Positions 36,081 through 46,727 of a stretch of 64,000 nt of DNA are shown piece by piece. Source of the DNA: Anisodus tanguticus (lineage: Eukaryota > Streptophyta > Magnoliopsida > Solanales > Solanaceae); contig CM067543.1 of the NCBI GenBank assembly GCA_034509755.1, positions 17,546,954 to 17,610,953 on the forward strand, in the 5' to 3' direction. Position numbers and translations under genes: made by a program. Every line of letters starts with the position of its first letter. The stretch's first letter is position 1. The notes beneath the pieces are model-generated. The model saw nothing but the letters and a program-made list of their open reading frames with translations. It was not told the origin of the DNA and ran no database searches.

Positions 36081-37539
36081 TATCAAGACCCAAATAGTAG
36101 GTCGTGATGGCACCTACACTATCCCCCGGGTAGGCGAACCACATCCAACATTTAGAAATATAAAGTTAAATAACCGGAAATTAAATAAGAATAAGTTAAC
36201 AAGTCTTAAATACTATCATAACTAAAAATTCAAATATCCCCAAAGACCTGGTCAAAAGTATAAAAGAGCTCTAACACAATAAGAAATATAAGTCTGAACA
36301 GCCCGAAAGTTATATATTGTCTGATGAAAAGAAGATACAAAAGTAAATAAGGAGGGTCATTTCAGGGGCCACAAATGATCAAGTAGTTCACCCTGAATGA
36401 CCAAAGATGTCACCCTTGCATATCAGTCACGAGGCATAGAACTGGAACCGGGATCGTACTCTGTACTCAACAAAAGTACAGCAAGAGTAGTATCGGTACA
36501 ACACTAGTACTGGTAAATATCATAGACCGATTAAGACTAGATAACATAATCAGCATCAGAAATCAACAAGTAACACATAGATAAAACATGTAAGATCACG
36601 TATCATAAACAAGTCCATATCAAGGAAATCATGTATTCAACCAAGGACATATATAAGTCACAAACATAATAATCGAGAATATAAGAATGGATGAGTGCAA
36701 TATGCAATAGTCACCTCTCTCACTCCACTCTCGTACACACATCCTAAGGACAAAGTCTCAAAGTCATGACCCATGGGGGATCCGCGAAGTCCATGTACCA
36801 CTCAGGCTCTCCAAAAAAACCTCAGAAGCATCAATCATTCTCATCTCCAACAGAAATCTCAGTGTATCTCTGTCACTCTTAATCTCCAGCAAAGACCTCG
36901 GAGTATCTCAATCGCTCACCTCACCATTATGATCATATCAGAGTTATAAGTAAAGTATGTCATGCGTGATATCAACCTCAACAGTATCCTCAATAATTAA
37001 TCAACAAGTCATGTTACCGTTAACATTTCAATTAATCAAAATTACTCTTTCTTTTCATGAGGTGAGAGAACTAGTATGTGACAGAAAATCGGACAAGCAA
37101 TAATCACAAAATATAACACATATGGCGACAAGCCCACATAAACAACATCCATACCAAACTAGCGGAATTTATCACCACCTTCATTCCTGAAGGCCTATTA
37201 TGCTATCCCCGTAAATTTCTACGATATATATACGACTCTCTAATCAAAGTCTAACTCAAGTAAATCATAACCTACCTCGAGAGCCAAATCGGTGCCACGA
37301 ACCTCAAGCCAATGCCTTTTTCTTTCGGAGGGCCTCAGAATGGTCAAAGTATATCAAATACACATTTTAAGTTATAAGATGATTCCAAGGACACCCATAT
37401 TGCTATACTTCTAAACTGAAACTGAAAATGCAACCCAAAAAGTTACCCCTATCCACAAGGGACAAAATTGAAAATTTTATGACAATTAATTTGCTCATAA
37501 CTCATAGAGTCTAAATCAATAATGGATATTAAATCTTGA
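36081..37539 (-). repeat. 5' LTR of C, first segment
   Basis: Starts TATCAAGACCC (terminal TG mutated to TA) and runs to D's insertion site, where CTTGA at 37535-37539 is the target duplication. Confidence 0.9.
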
Positions 37540-39545
37540 TGTCACGATCCAAACCGGAGGGCCAAGACGGGCACCTGGACCTTACTCACCGAATATCACT
37601 AATCATAAAATTAGAATATAACCGTAATTTCGCATGACCCACGAGATACCCTATTGACATATGGAAATAGTAAACTGAAAAGGAGCTATGTAAAATTCTG
37701 CAACCAGGAGGAACCAACCTATATACATATACATACTAAGGGTGATAAGGCCATACCAGACTTCTATACATAAGACACTATCTACAAGCCTCTAAGGAGT
37801 ACGTCATATCATAAGGTCGGGACAAGGCCCTGCCATACCCCTATGCATATCCAAAATATCGTACCACGACTAGAATGCAACTATGGAACAAATAGAGTGC
37901 TTCAATATTAGCTGAACTAGCAACTTACTAGTGTGGACCATCACCGTGTCTATCTGAGCCTGCGGACATGAAACACTGTGTCCCATGACAAAAGGGACAT
38001 CAGTATGACTGATGTACCGAGTATGTCAAGCATAAAGAATAGCATAATAGAGACCTGAAAGTAACATGAGACAAGAAACAACCAACCACTGGAGAATGCC
38101 TCTAAGGGTCATAATATGCCCAAGTATCATGTCTGTGCAGAATGCCTCTGAGGGCCATAATATGCCTAAATGCCATGCATAATGCGGTCATACATATATA
38201 TATATATGCGTATATAATACCATCAAGCCTCTGTGGTATCCCATCATATCATATCGGCTTATGTGGGCATAGTCATTGTCGTGTATATCTGTACCAGCTG
38301 CATGTGGTGTGCGTATATAACGCCTTCCATTTTCCCATGCCCCATACATATATAATGCATACATATAGTAGAGTATATAACTTCTTTGAGGTCAAGGTAT
38401 GTACATGAATATAATGCATGAATGTTATGATAATAAGACACTATAAGTTTGTCGGAGTGGTGTACTATCGCTTCACCTCCGATTTAACATTATGAATACT
38501 AACATCTTTTCCGTATACCTCAATAAGGATTTATGAACATATTTAGACATGTTTTGACAATAGGAATGAATAACATAAACATCCTTAACTACTAAGAGTA
38601 GAATCATTTATGGGACAATATAACGTTCACGTTTCGTACTTAAAACATGCCAAAAGAAGAAATAATTTGTCTTAACATACCTTTAAGTCGATCCTTTAAT
38701 GATAACGACGGAACCAGCCTACTTCACAACTTATCCTTAGATGTCAAAAATTATTCCTTCTTTAAAACTTCCTATTACCTTACTTTACTACAAAGAAATC
38801 TCTGATGTGCTTTAGATGGGAAAGCTTTGCTACACCGTGAAGTAACTTTGCTGCACATTTGATTAACGTTGCTGCTATAGAAATAAATCAATGTGTCCTT
38901 ACCAAAAATATAAACGTTGCTACATAATCTATCTATCAATTGTGACTCAAAGATGCTGCATATTCTATATCTTAATTGTTTTAGTACGTTTTCCAAGGTG
39001 AGAAGGAGTTGCTGCCAATATATATATTCTCATAAGAGAATCATCTCATCAAAGATTCTCTTAATGACACCCTTTCTTATGGGCCCACACAATACAATAC
39101 ACATCTATAACACATTGCTATCCAAAACAAGTGTCACAAAAAGATTCTATACGTGTAATGGTCACAAATTACTCCTTTGCCACGTGGACATGTTGTCCAC
39201 CTACACTTATTCAAGTATTTTCTTAACTAAATCTCCATTTAGTTAGTCTAAGTTTTTTATCTCAATTCACCAAAATAATAATCATTTTCGGCACTCCTTA
39301 TATACTTACTATCATGGTCATCTGATATATCACTAGTCCATAGCGTATTTTGGTACACACAAAATATTATTCTCAATCACCGTCGTCACACTTTTTAAGT
39401 TCTAAATTATTTCAGGACTTCATCATTTTATATACTAAGCTTCTTCATTTGCATACGTGAACATGACCAAAAATCCTCCAACGCTCGGATCTATTTACAT
39501 ACGTCTAGCAATTCAAACCATGGCCTGAAAGTACGGGATGTTACA
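37540..39545 (-). repeat. 3' LTR of D
   Basis: 2006 bp. Differs from the 5' LTR by roughly 8% in 37540-38900 but by only about 1% in 38940-39545 (by eye). Repeated GTTGCTGC motifs occur at 38810-39020. The frame 38917-39246 recurs at 45320-45703 because it is LTR sequence. Confidence 0.9.
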
Positions 39546-39560
39546 TTCTTCCCCCCTTAG
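39546..39560 (-). other. Polypurine tract of D
   Basis: Minus strand CTAAGGGGGGAAGAA directly next to the 3' LTR start; expected plus-strand primer site. Confidence 0.8.
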
Positions 39561-40061
39561 AAACATTCATCCTCGAATGTTGGGGTGACATATCTAATTC
39601 CCGTCACGTAGTCAGAAAACACATCCACCATTTCACGTGCCATATAATATAACATTTATCCTTATGTCGGACCTCACCTGATCATCAAGCATTAATGATA
39701 ATAGTCTGAAATAGAACTCACCTTATGCTTCTCTCGGAGCCTCGGCGTTGGCCTGAAATAAGTAAGGATATTTGTGCTTCATCTCCTCTTCCGCCTCCTA
39801 TGTCATTGTTTTCTATATTTCTATTCCTCCATAGAACTCTCACGGAGGCTACTTCTTTAGTCCTCAACTTGCGGACTTGTCGATCTAAGATAGCAAATAT
39901 GAATCCTCATGTGATAGATCCTCCGTAATCTTCACTTCGTCAATTAGCACAATTTGGGAAGGATCTCCAATACACGCTCTTAATATAGAAACATGGAGAA
40001 TCGAATGAACAAACTCTAACTCAGGAGGCAGGTCCAATTCGTAAACCACTTGGTCTATTCG

Positions 40062-40950
40062 TCAAATTATGTGATATGGTCCAATGTACCTTGGGTTGAG
40101 CTTTCCCTTTTTCCCAAATCTCCTTACACCCTTCATAGGAGATATTTTCAAGAAGAGCCAATCATCCACTTGGAACTCTAAGTCCCACCGTCGCACATTT
40201 GAATATGACTTCTGATGACTCTGAACGGTTAACAACCGTTCAGGGATATGCTTCACATTTTTTATGGCTTGGTGCACTAAGTCAGGCCTAAATAATTTTG
40301 ATTCGCCTACTTCAAACCATCCTAAATGAGATTTACATTTTCGTCCATACAAAGTTTCATATGGAGCCATTTTAATGCTAGCATGACAACTGTTAGTGTA
40401 CACAAATTCAATAAAGGGTAAATGAGCATCCCAACTTCCCTTAAAGTTCAATACACAAGCTCATAGCATGTCCTCGAGCGTTTCAATCGTATGTTCAGCC
40501 TAGCCGTCTGTTTGAGGGTGGAAAGTTGTGCTAAGATTAACTTGAGCGCATCTCGGTCAGATATAAATATGCATATCATGAAGACGAACAATATTCTTAA
40601 CATACAACTTTGTGTAGTCCTTAGCTGTGTATGTAGTTTTGACCGCTAGGAAATGAGCTGATTTGGTCAATCTATCAACAATCACTCAAATATAATCAAA
40701 TTTATTATAAGAGCGAGGTAAATCGGTAATAAAATCCATATTAATCATTTCCCATTTCCATATCGGGATTTCAATGTACTGAGTCAAACCGTCGGGATTT
40801 TGGTGCTCCGTTTTTACTTGCTAACAATTACGACACCAAGTTACAAACTCCGTAATGTTCCTCTTTATGTCGTTCCACCAATACATACCTTTGAGATCAT
40901 GATACATCTTATTAGATCCAGGGTGAATGGAATATCGTGAGTAGTGGACC
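40062..40950 (-). pseudogene. pol: Element D pol remnant: integrase
   Basis: The 129-aa minus frame (40062-40451) contains FKGSWDAHLPFIEFVY, MAPYETLYGRKCKSH, GWFEVGESKLF, RWDLEFQVDDWLFLKISP and KKGKLNPRYIGPY: the end of the integrase core and the C-terminal domain of a Tekay/Del-type chromovirus. Higher coordinates read, with stops, FHPQTDG, the VDRLTKSAHFL segment and the CQ motif of the zinc finger preceding EHQNPDGL. Frame ends abruptly at 40062; sequence to 39725 may hold further C-terminal pieces (EDLSYEE-like) but I cannot read a chromodomain with confidence. Confidence 0.85.
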
Positions 40951-42900
40951 TCCATCATAATTTTGTCTCGTAATCCTGCTACATTGGAAATACACAAATG
41001 GACCTTTCACCTGGGGGTCCCTCCCCTATTATGCTCAAAAGTTGTGATTCTCAATTGTTAGATATCCTCCCCGATCTTCCCTAAAAATGGAATCTTCATC
41101 ATGACATTCATTTTTCTTCCAGTATGAGGGATGACCCTACTGTATTCTAAGTCATAGGGCTATCACTATCTGAATCCTCCAATAGCACTCCCACTTAGCT
41201 AATTGATGTGTTCCCTCATGTCAACTTCTCTCATTCGTCCTCACATTAGTCAAGCCTCTTGTGGGTGAATGATCCTATTGTCAACTTAGCTATGTTTGCT
41301 AACTAGTATGCTGAAAACTCTTATATTTGTAGTATCTCAATCGTGAACAATTTATGGACAATGTCATTCGAATCTGAAGTGCGTGCATCATCGCATTTAA
41401 CTCTCATTCATGATCTGAAAGGAATCTCTTTCTTTTTTTCGTACTTTCTCACTACTCGTAATTATAACCAACTTCCTTTCTTTACTTCTTTTGACACTTA
41501 TTCACTCATTTTATTACTTGTTGTACTTTTCTTAGTTCTAAAATATTCGGGTATACATACATAATCTCAAACATTGTTCCTGATTCCAATCCTTGGCGTT
41601 ACTATCCCTTAAAAGATGACGTGTTAACTTATTCCCTTATTCAGTACGTAGATGATTCTGAAGAATTACATTACATGATGTTGTCCTACTATATCCAAGC
41701 CTGGTCATTATACTTAGATTCAAATTCCTCCACTTGCCTCATTGCTAATACTTTCAGTCAATGGCACTTTGGGAAAAGATTTCCTTGATCTCATTAAGTT
41801 GTAAACTCATTACTTTATCTATATTGTAGAACATTTGGTCAGATAAAAAAATGCTCATAGACATCTGTATTGGCCCGAAATTTTATCTTCACTTAAACAT
41901 ACGCGTCATTGGCCCTTTTCCACCTGTTTAAGTGTTAATCTCGAGCTTTACTCATTGTTACTTCCGTTTACATACTTTCTAAGAGGTATGACTGCATATG
42001 TTGTGGAATCGATGCTTTGTATGTTTAGATCCAATTCACGGTGTTACAAGATCCAATGACTTGTCAAGCTTTCTTGTCTTATCATTATTAGATCTCCCAT
42101 CGAGTGCTCATTCGTCTTACCTTTACATTTCCATCTCAAGTTTCCTTGGGGGGTCTTTTATCTCAAAGTATTTCTCATACTATCTTCCTGAACATCAGAG
42201 GTTCGTCACCTTTGGCCGAAGATTTCTTATTGTCCCTCATCTACCATTGGTTCTTATGCTATTCTGGAGAAGTCATACCTTTGTGAAACCTACATAACTA
42301 TAATCTCATTTACCTTTATCCTTCTTGTCGTAATCCTTCTTTCTACTCGTCATTGAACGAAAAAATATTTCTGCCTTGATACTTGATCATACCATTCCAT
42401 TCCTACTTATTCACTATATTCATATTTCCCACAACCATTCTTCGATTGTTCCATAGTTTTCGTCCTCAATTGCCTCTAACAAACTATTCTTATCCAAAGG
42501 TTATTCAGAATTGTAGCATGTTGCACAATGAAGCCGAAGACCTTACCAGTCCAATGCATATAGCATACCTTATCCTACAAACATTGATACATGTAATTCC
42601 CAATAATACACGGTATGGCCCTTTACGCATGGACGATAGGCTTATGTCCCCTTCCACTACCGTGGATAACTCGATCCTTATATGTATGACTTGGGCTCAC
42701 TATTCTGGATATGTCACTTTATGTGATCTTCTTCAATTTACTGATGGTCACTCTTCAGACGATTCGATTGTGGAAATCTATTCTCGTTAATGATATCCCA
42801 GGACAATTCCCAATCTATTCTAACATGGTCATTTTAAAAGGAGGAACATATAACACATTCTATCACCATATTAGGTATGGAAATCCATATCCTTTAATAT
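40951..42900 (-). other. Decayed interior of D between gag and integrase remnants
   Basis: The protease, RT and RNase H should lie here. I find no active-site motif; the frames at 41343-41564, 41998-42297 and 42383-42790 are on the opposite strand and unsupported. Confidence 0.5.
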
Positions 42901-42901
42901 A

Positions 42902-43760
42902 CTAACGTATATAAGTGATCTTAACTACCATTTGGGTTAGAAGCCTCTTTGTGCCTTTACCTTTACCTTCATAACTTATCGTTATTGGAATGTCTGATCC
43001 TGCAAGAAGTACCGTAAAACCATTCCTTAAAATGGGGTCACTACTCTTAAACATAAAATAGGTCAGTACTAAGTCCATAAGAGGTACGTAGATTGGTACC
43101 GAAAATAATAACATATTGGCATCCCATAGCTCACCACAAGCAACATCAGAGCTAGAGGCTCCCTCTCCTCTCTTATCCTTACATCTGTGCATCAACTTGG
43201 GACACTTCGGAATATTGTGGCCATGACTGCCACACTAAACAAACCCCTTGTACCTTTGTGGCATATTTCGGCATGCGCTCGACCATACTGACTACAATAT
43301 GGTCGGGGCGGTCTCATTCGACCTTTACAACTTTGACCTTGAGATATTGGCATCTTTGAACCCTTTAAATATCAGTGATCCCTAACCAATAAACTCCTTA
43401 GGTTATGAGCTCCCTGACCCTTCAAGGGGCCTATCTCTATCAGATGCTCTAGGATGAAGTCGTGCCTGAGAGGCAACCAATTGATTCAATACCTACACCG
43501 CTCTCTTTACATCCTTATCAGACGGAGCCGGTGGTAGGACTGATGGTATTGGAACTTCCCTCAACTCATCTGGTACTACTAAATTCGTCAATACATGAGA
43601 AAGTAACTTACTCATATCCTATGATGGGTCTGTCTCAATAGAGAACACAATACTCGCATTTACACTCAATACAACCTCAATCTCCCTGCTAATCATAGCC
43701 CTATTGGAAAAAGGCATTGCTGTAATCATAAACACGATAAGGTTTACAGAGAGAATTCTT
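42902..43760 (-). pseudogene. gag: Element D gag remnant
   Basis: In minus-strand order: a possible gag start near 43720 (MPFSNRAMISREIEVV), an RLHP...RDRPLEG linker (about 43420-43470), a Cys/His stretch (CSQYGRAHAEICHKG, about 43260-43300) and then, after a frame change, CGSHGHNIPKC (about 43195-43235). That last motif is a retroviral-type CX2CX4HX4C zinc knuckle whose first Cys is replaced and followed by a stop. Gag packages element RNA. Stops and frameshifts make this non-functional. Confidence 0.65.
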
Positions 43761-43912
43761 ACAATTCAGCTCTATAGCACGATTTTAGATCAATAAGGAA
43801 GGTAACCATCAACCTAAATGCCCTGTAGCCTTCTATCTATAAGTGTGGTGCACAACACAACCATAAACAAGACTCTACTAGACACGGCTTGCAGACTCCC
43901 TAAGACAGACCT

Positions 43913-43924
43913 GCTCTGATACCA
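43913..43924 (-). other. Primer-binding site of D (initiator tRNA-Met)
   Basis: Minus strand TGGTATCAGAGC, four bases from the 5' LTR at 43929. Confidence 0.95.
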
Positions 43925-43928
43925 AGTT

Positions 43929-45911
43929 TGTCACGACCCAAAACGAAGGGCCATGACGAGCACCTGGACCTTACTCGCCAAGTAGCACTAATCATAAAAT
44001 TAGCATATAACCATAATTTTGCATGGCCCACGAGATACCCTGCTGACATATGGAAATAGTAAACTGGAAAGGAGCTATGTAAAATTCTGCAACTAGGAGG
44101 ACCCAACCTATATACATATACATACTAAGGCCGACGAGGCCATACCTGACTACTATACACAAGACACTGTCTACAAGCCTCTAAAGAGTACGCCATATCA
44201 TATGGTCGGGACAGGGCCCCGCCATTCCCCTATGCATATCCAAAATATTGTACCACGACTAGACTGCAACTCTGAATGAAATAGAGTGCTCCAATATCAG
44301 TTGAACCAGCAACCTACTAGTGCGAACCGTCACACTGTCTACCTGAGCCTGCGGGCATGAAACGCAGTGTCCCCCGACAAAAGGGACGTCAGTACGACTG
44401 ATGTACTAAGTATGTCAGGCATAAAGAATAGCATAATAGAGACCTAAAAGTAACATGAGACAAGAAACAACCAACTAGTGGAGAATGCCTGTGATGGTTA
44501 TAATATGCCTAAGTATCATGTCTGTGCAGAATGCCTCTGAGGGCCATAATATGCCTAAATGTCATGCATAATACGGTCATACATATACATATGCGTATAT
44601 AACGCCATCAAGCCTCTGTGCGGATCCCATCATATCATATCGGCCTCTGTGGGCATAGTCATTGTCGTGTATATCTGTACCAGCTGCAAGTGGTGTGCGT
44701 ATATAACGCCTTCCCTTTTCCCATGACCCATACATATATATGCATACATATAGTATAGTATATAACTCCTTTGAGGTCAAGGTATGTACATGAATATAAT
44801 GCATGAATGTTATGATAATAAGACACTATAAGTTTGTCGGAGTGGTGTATTGTCGCTGCACCTCCAATTTAACATTATGAATACTAACATTTTTTCCATA
44901 TAACTCAATAAGGATTTAGGAACATATTTAGACATGTTTTGACAATAGGAATTAATAACATGAACATCCTTAACTACTAAGAGTAGAATCATTTATGGGG
45001 GAAATATTACGTTCACGTTTCGTACTTAGAACATGTCAAAAGAAGAAGTAATTTGCCTTAACATACCTTTAAGTCGATCCTTTAATGATAACAACGGAAT
45101 CACCCTCATTCACAACTTATCCTTAGATGTCAAAAATTATTCCTTCTTTAGAACTTCCCATTACCTTACTTTACTACAAAGAAATCTCTGATGCGGTTTA
45201 GATGGGAAAGCTTTGCTGCACCGTGAACTAACTTTGCTGCACATTTGATTAACATTGTTGCTATATAAATAAATCCTTATCAAAATTAAAAATGTTGCTG
45301 CTCCAAAATTAAATCAACGTTGCTACATAATTTATCTATCAATTGTGACTCAAAGATGCTGCATATTCTATATCTTAATTGTGTTAGTACGTTTTCCAAG
45401 GTGAGAAGGAGTTGCTGCCAATATATATATTCTCATAAGAGAATCATCTCATCAAAGATTCTCTTAATGACACCCTTTCTTATGGGCCCACACAATACAA
45501 TACACATCTATAACACATTGCTATCCAAAACAAGTGTCACAAAAAGATTCTATACGTGTAATGGTCACAAATTACTCCTTTGCCACGTGGACATGTTGTC
45601 CACCTACACTTATTCAAGTATTTTCTTAACTAAATGCCTAAATAATAATCATTTTCGGCACTCCTTATATACTTACTATCATGGTCATGTGATATATCAC
45701 TAGTCCATAGCGTATTTTGGTACACACAAAATATTATTCTCAATCACCGTCGTCACACTTTTTAAGTTTTAAATTATTTCAGGACTTCATCATTTATATA
45801 CTAAGCTTCTTCATTTGCATACATGAACATGTCCAAAAATCCTCCAACGCTCGGATCTATTTACATACGTCTAGCAATTCAAACCATGGCCTGAAAGTAC
45901 GGGATGTTACA
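43929..45911 (-). repeat. 5' LTR of D
   Basis: 1983 bp. Carries the conserved stem-loop (TCAGTAC at 44389-44395, GTACTAA at 44403-44409). Lacks the segment at 39235-39270 of the other copy. Confidence 0.9.
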
Positions 45912-45916
45912 CTTGA

Positions 45917-46703
45917 TGTCAATTGATGAGTCAATCTCAATTTTCCCCAATTTCAAACTTATAGCTAAATCTTTACATTTTACACCTTAAGCCATGGATT
46001 TAACGGTGAAAACCATATCCCGAAATCACAATCCTAACTCATTATTCAATATATAAATCATGTATACACCGGTACACATCTACAACTAAACAAAATATTA
46101 ATTACAGAAGAAATATTTGATACCTTTCATTTCATTGTATCATTGTTTCCGTTGTTACAGTGAGACTACCAGTGTTCCGCTTAGATTTTTTTGCAGGATT
46201 CCTCTTTCACAGTATTGATTTCAATGCAAGAGTAAATAATTTTCTTCCAATTCCTTTGGTGTTGTGTGCTCCAAGCAAGCGAATAATTTAGCTTTTCTCA
46301 CAATTATCCATAATCTCTATCCAAGACAACTACTAATATTATATCAAAGTATCCATATCCAACTTTTGGTAGACTTATTGAAAATTACTTATTTCCTCAC
46401 GTGGTAAAAGGTCTCAAATGCATCTATATGCTTTGCTTTGCTTCAATGCTCACCTGATGTATTTGGACGACTACAGTGATCCTCTAAACCCTTATTCTAG
46501 CTAAACTTTTATTTTCCAAAAGCAATTAGCTGCGGCCCACTTCAATAACCGTAGTTAAAAGGATAGCCCAAAATTTTTCGTTTCATTAACTTAAGAACTT
46601 TCAATTTCACTAATTCTTCTCCGATATTCACCGAGTTGCCTCGGAAAAGATTTTTTAGGGATGTTATGACTAAAAGTACTAAACGACCAAACGGGTCGTT
46701 ACA
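45917..46703 (-). repeat. 5' LTR of C, second segment
   Basis: Continues TGTCAATTGATGAG after D (compare 20616 in the 3' LTR) and ends GGGTCGTTACA. Contains the 514-bp identical block 46019-46532 and, just after it, a deletion of about 75 bp relative to the other LTR. Confidence 0.9.
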
Positions 46704-46708
46704 GACGT

Positions 46709-46727
46709 ACAAAATATAGGGTGTACA
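46709..46727 (-). repeat. Solo LTR F, last 19 bp beyond nested element C
   Basis: The bases after C's target duplication (ACAAAATATAGGGTGTACA) complete the F terminus. They align with the end of B's LTR (ATGAAATACGAGGTGTAACA, 27783-27802). Confidence 0.75.

Larger units (their letters stand above)
37540..45911 (-). mobile_element. Ty3/gypsy chromovirus D, nested in C's 5' LTR
   Basis: LTRs 37540-39545 (3') and 43929-45911 (5') start TGTCACGA(T/C)CC and end GGGATGTTACA. The target duplication CTTGA is perfect (37535-37539 and 45912-45916), and the interrupted C LTR is restored when D is removed (compare 20611-20640). A minus-strand tRNA-iMet primer site lies at 43913-43924, and a polypurine tract beside the 3' LTR. 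The interior carries gag and integrase remnants; protease, RT and RNase H are not recognisable. Confidence 0.95.
13835..46703 (-). mobile_element. Ty3/gypsy chromovirus C (Tekay/Del-like), with B, D and E nested inside
   Basis: Outer ends are TGTCAAGACCC at 13835 and GGTCGTTACA at 46703. Flanks AATGT (13830-13834) and GACGT (46704-46708) are a target duplication changed by two transitions. LTRs: 13835-13990 plus 19311-21469 (3'), and 36081-37539 plus 45917-46703 (5'). Interior: 21470-25450 plus 35520-36080. Protein evidence for a chromovirus is an integrase C-terminus with a broken chromodomain at 21526-22124. Removing the nested elements leaves about 9.1 kb. Confidence 0.9.

Noticed and set aside
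38917..39246. 109-aa plus-strand frame with a near-identical 127-aa copy at 45320-45703
   Set aside because: Conservation comes from being the two LTRs of D, on the strand opposite to D's genes; no protein motif.
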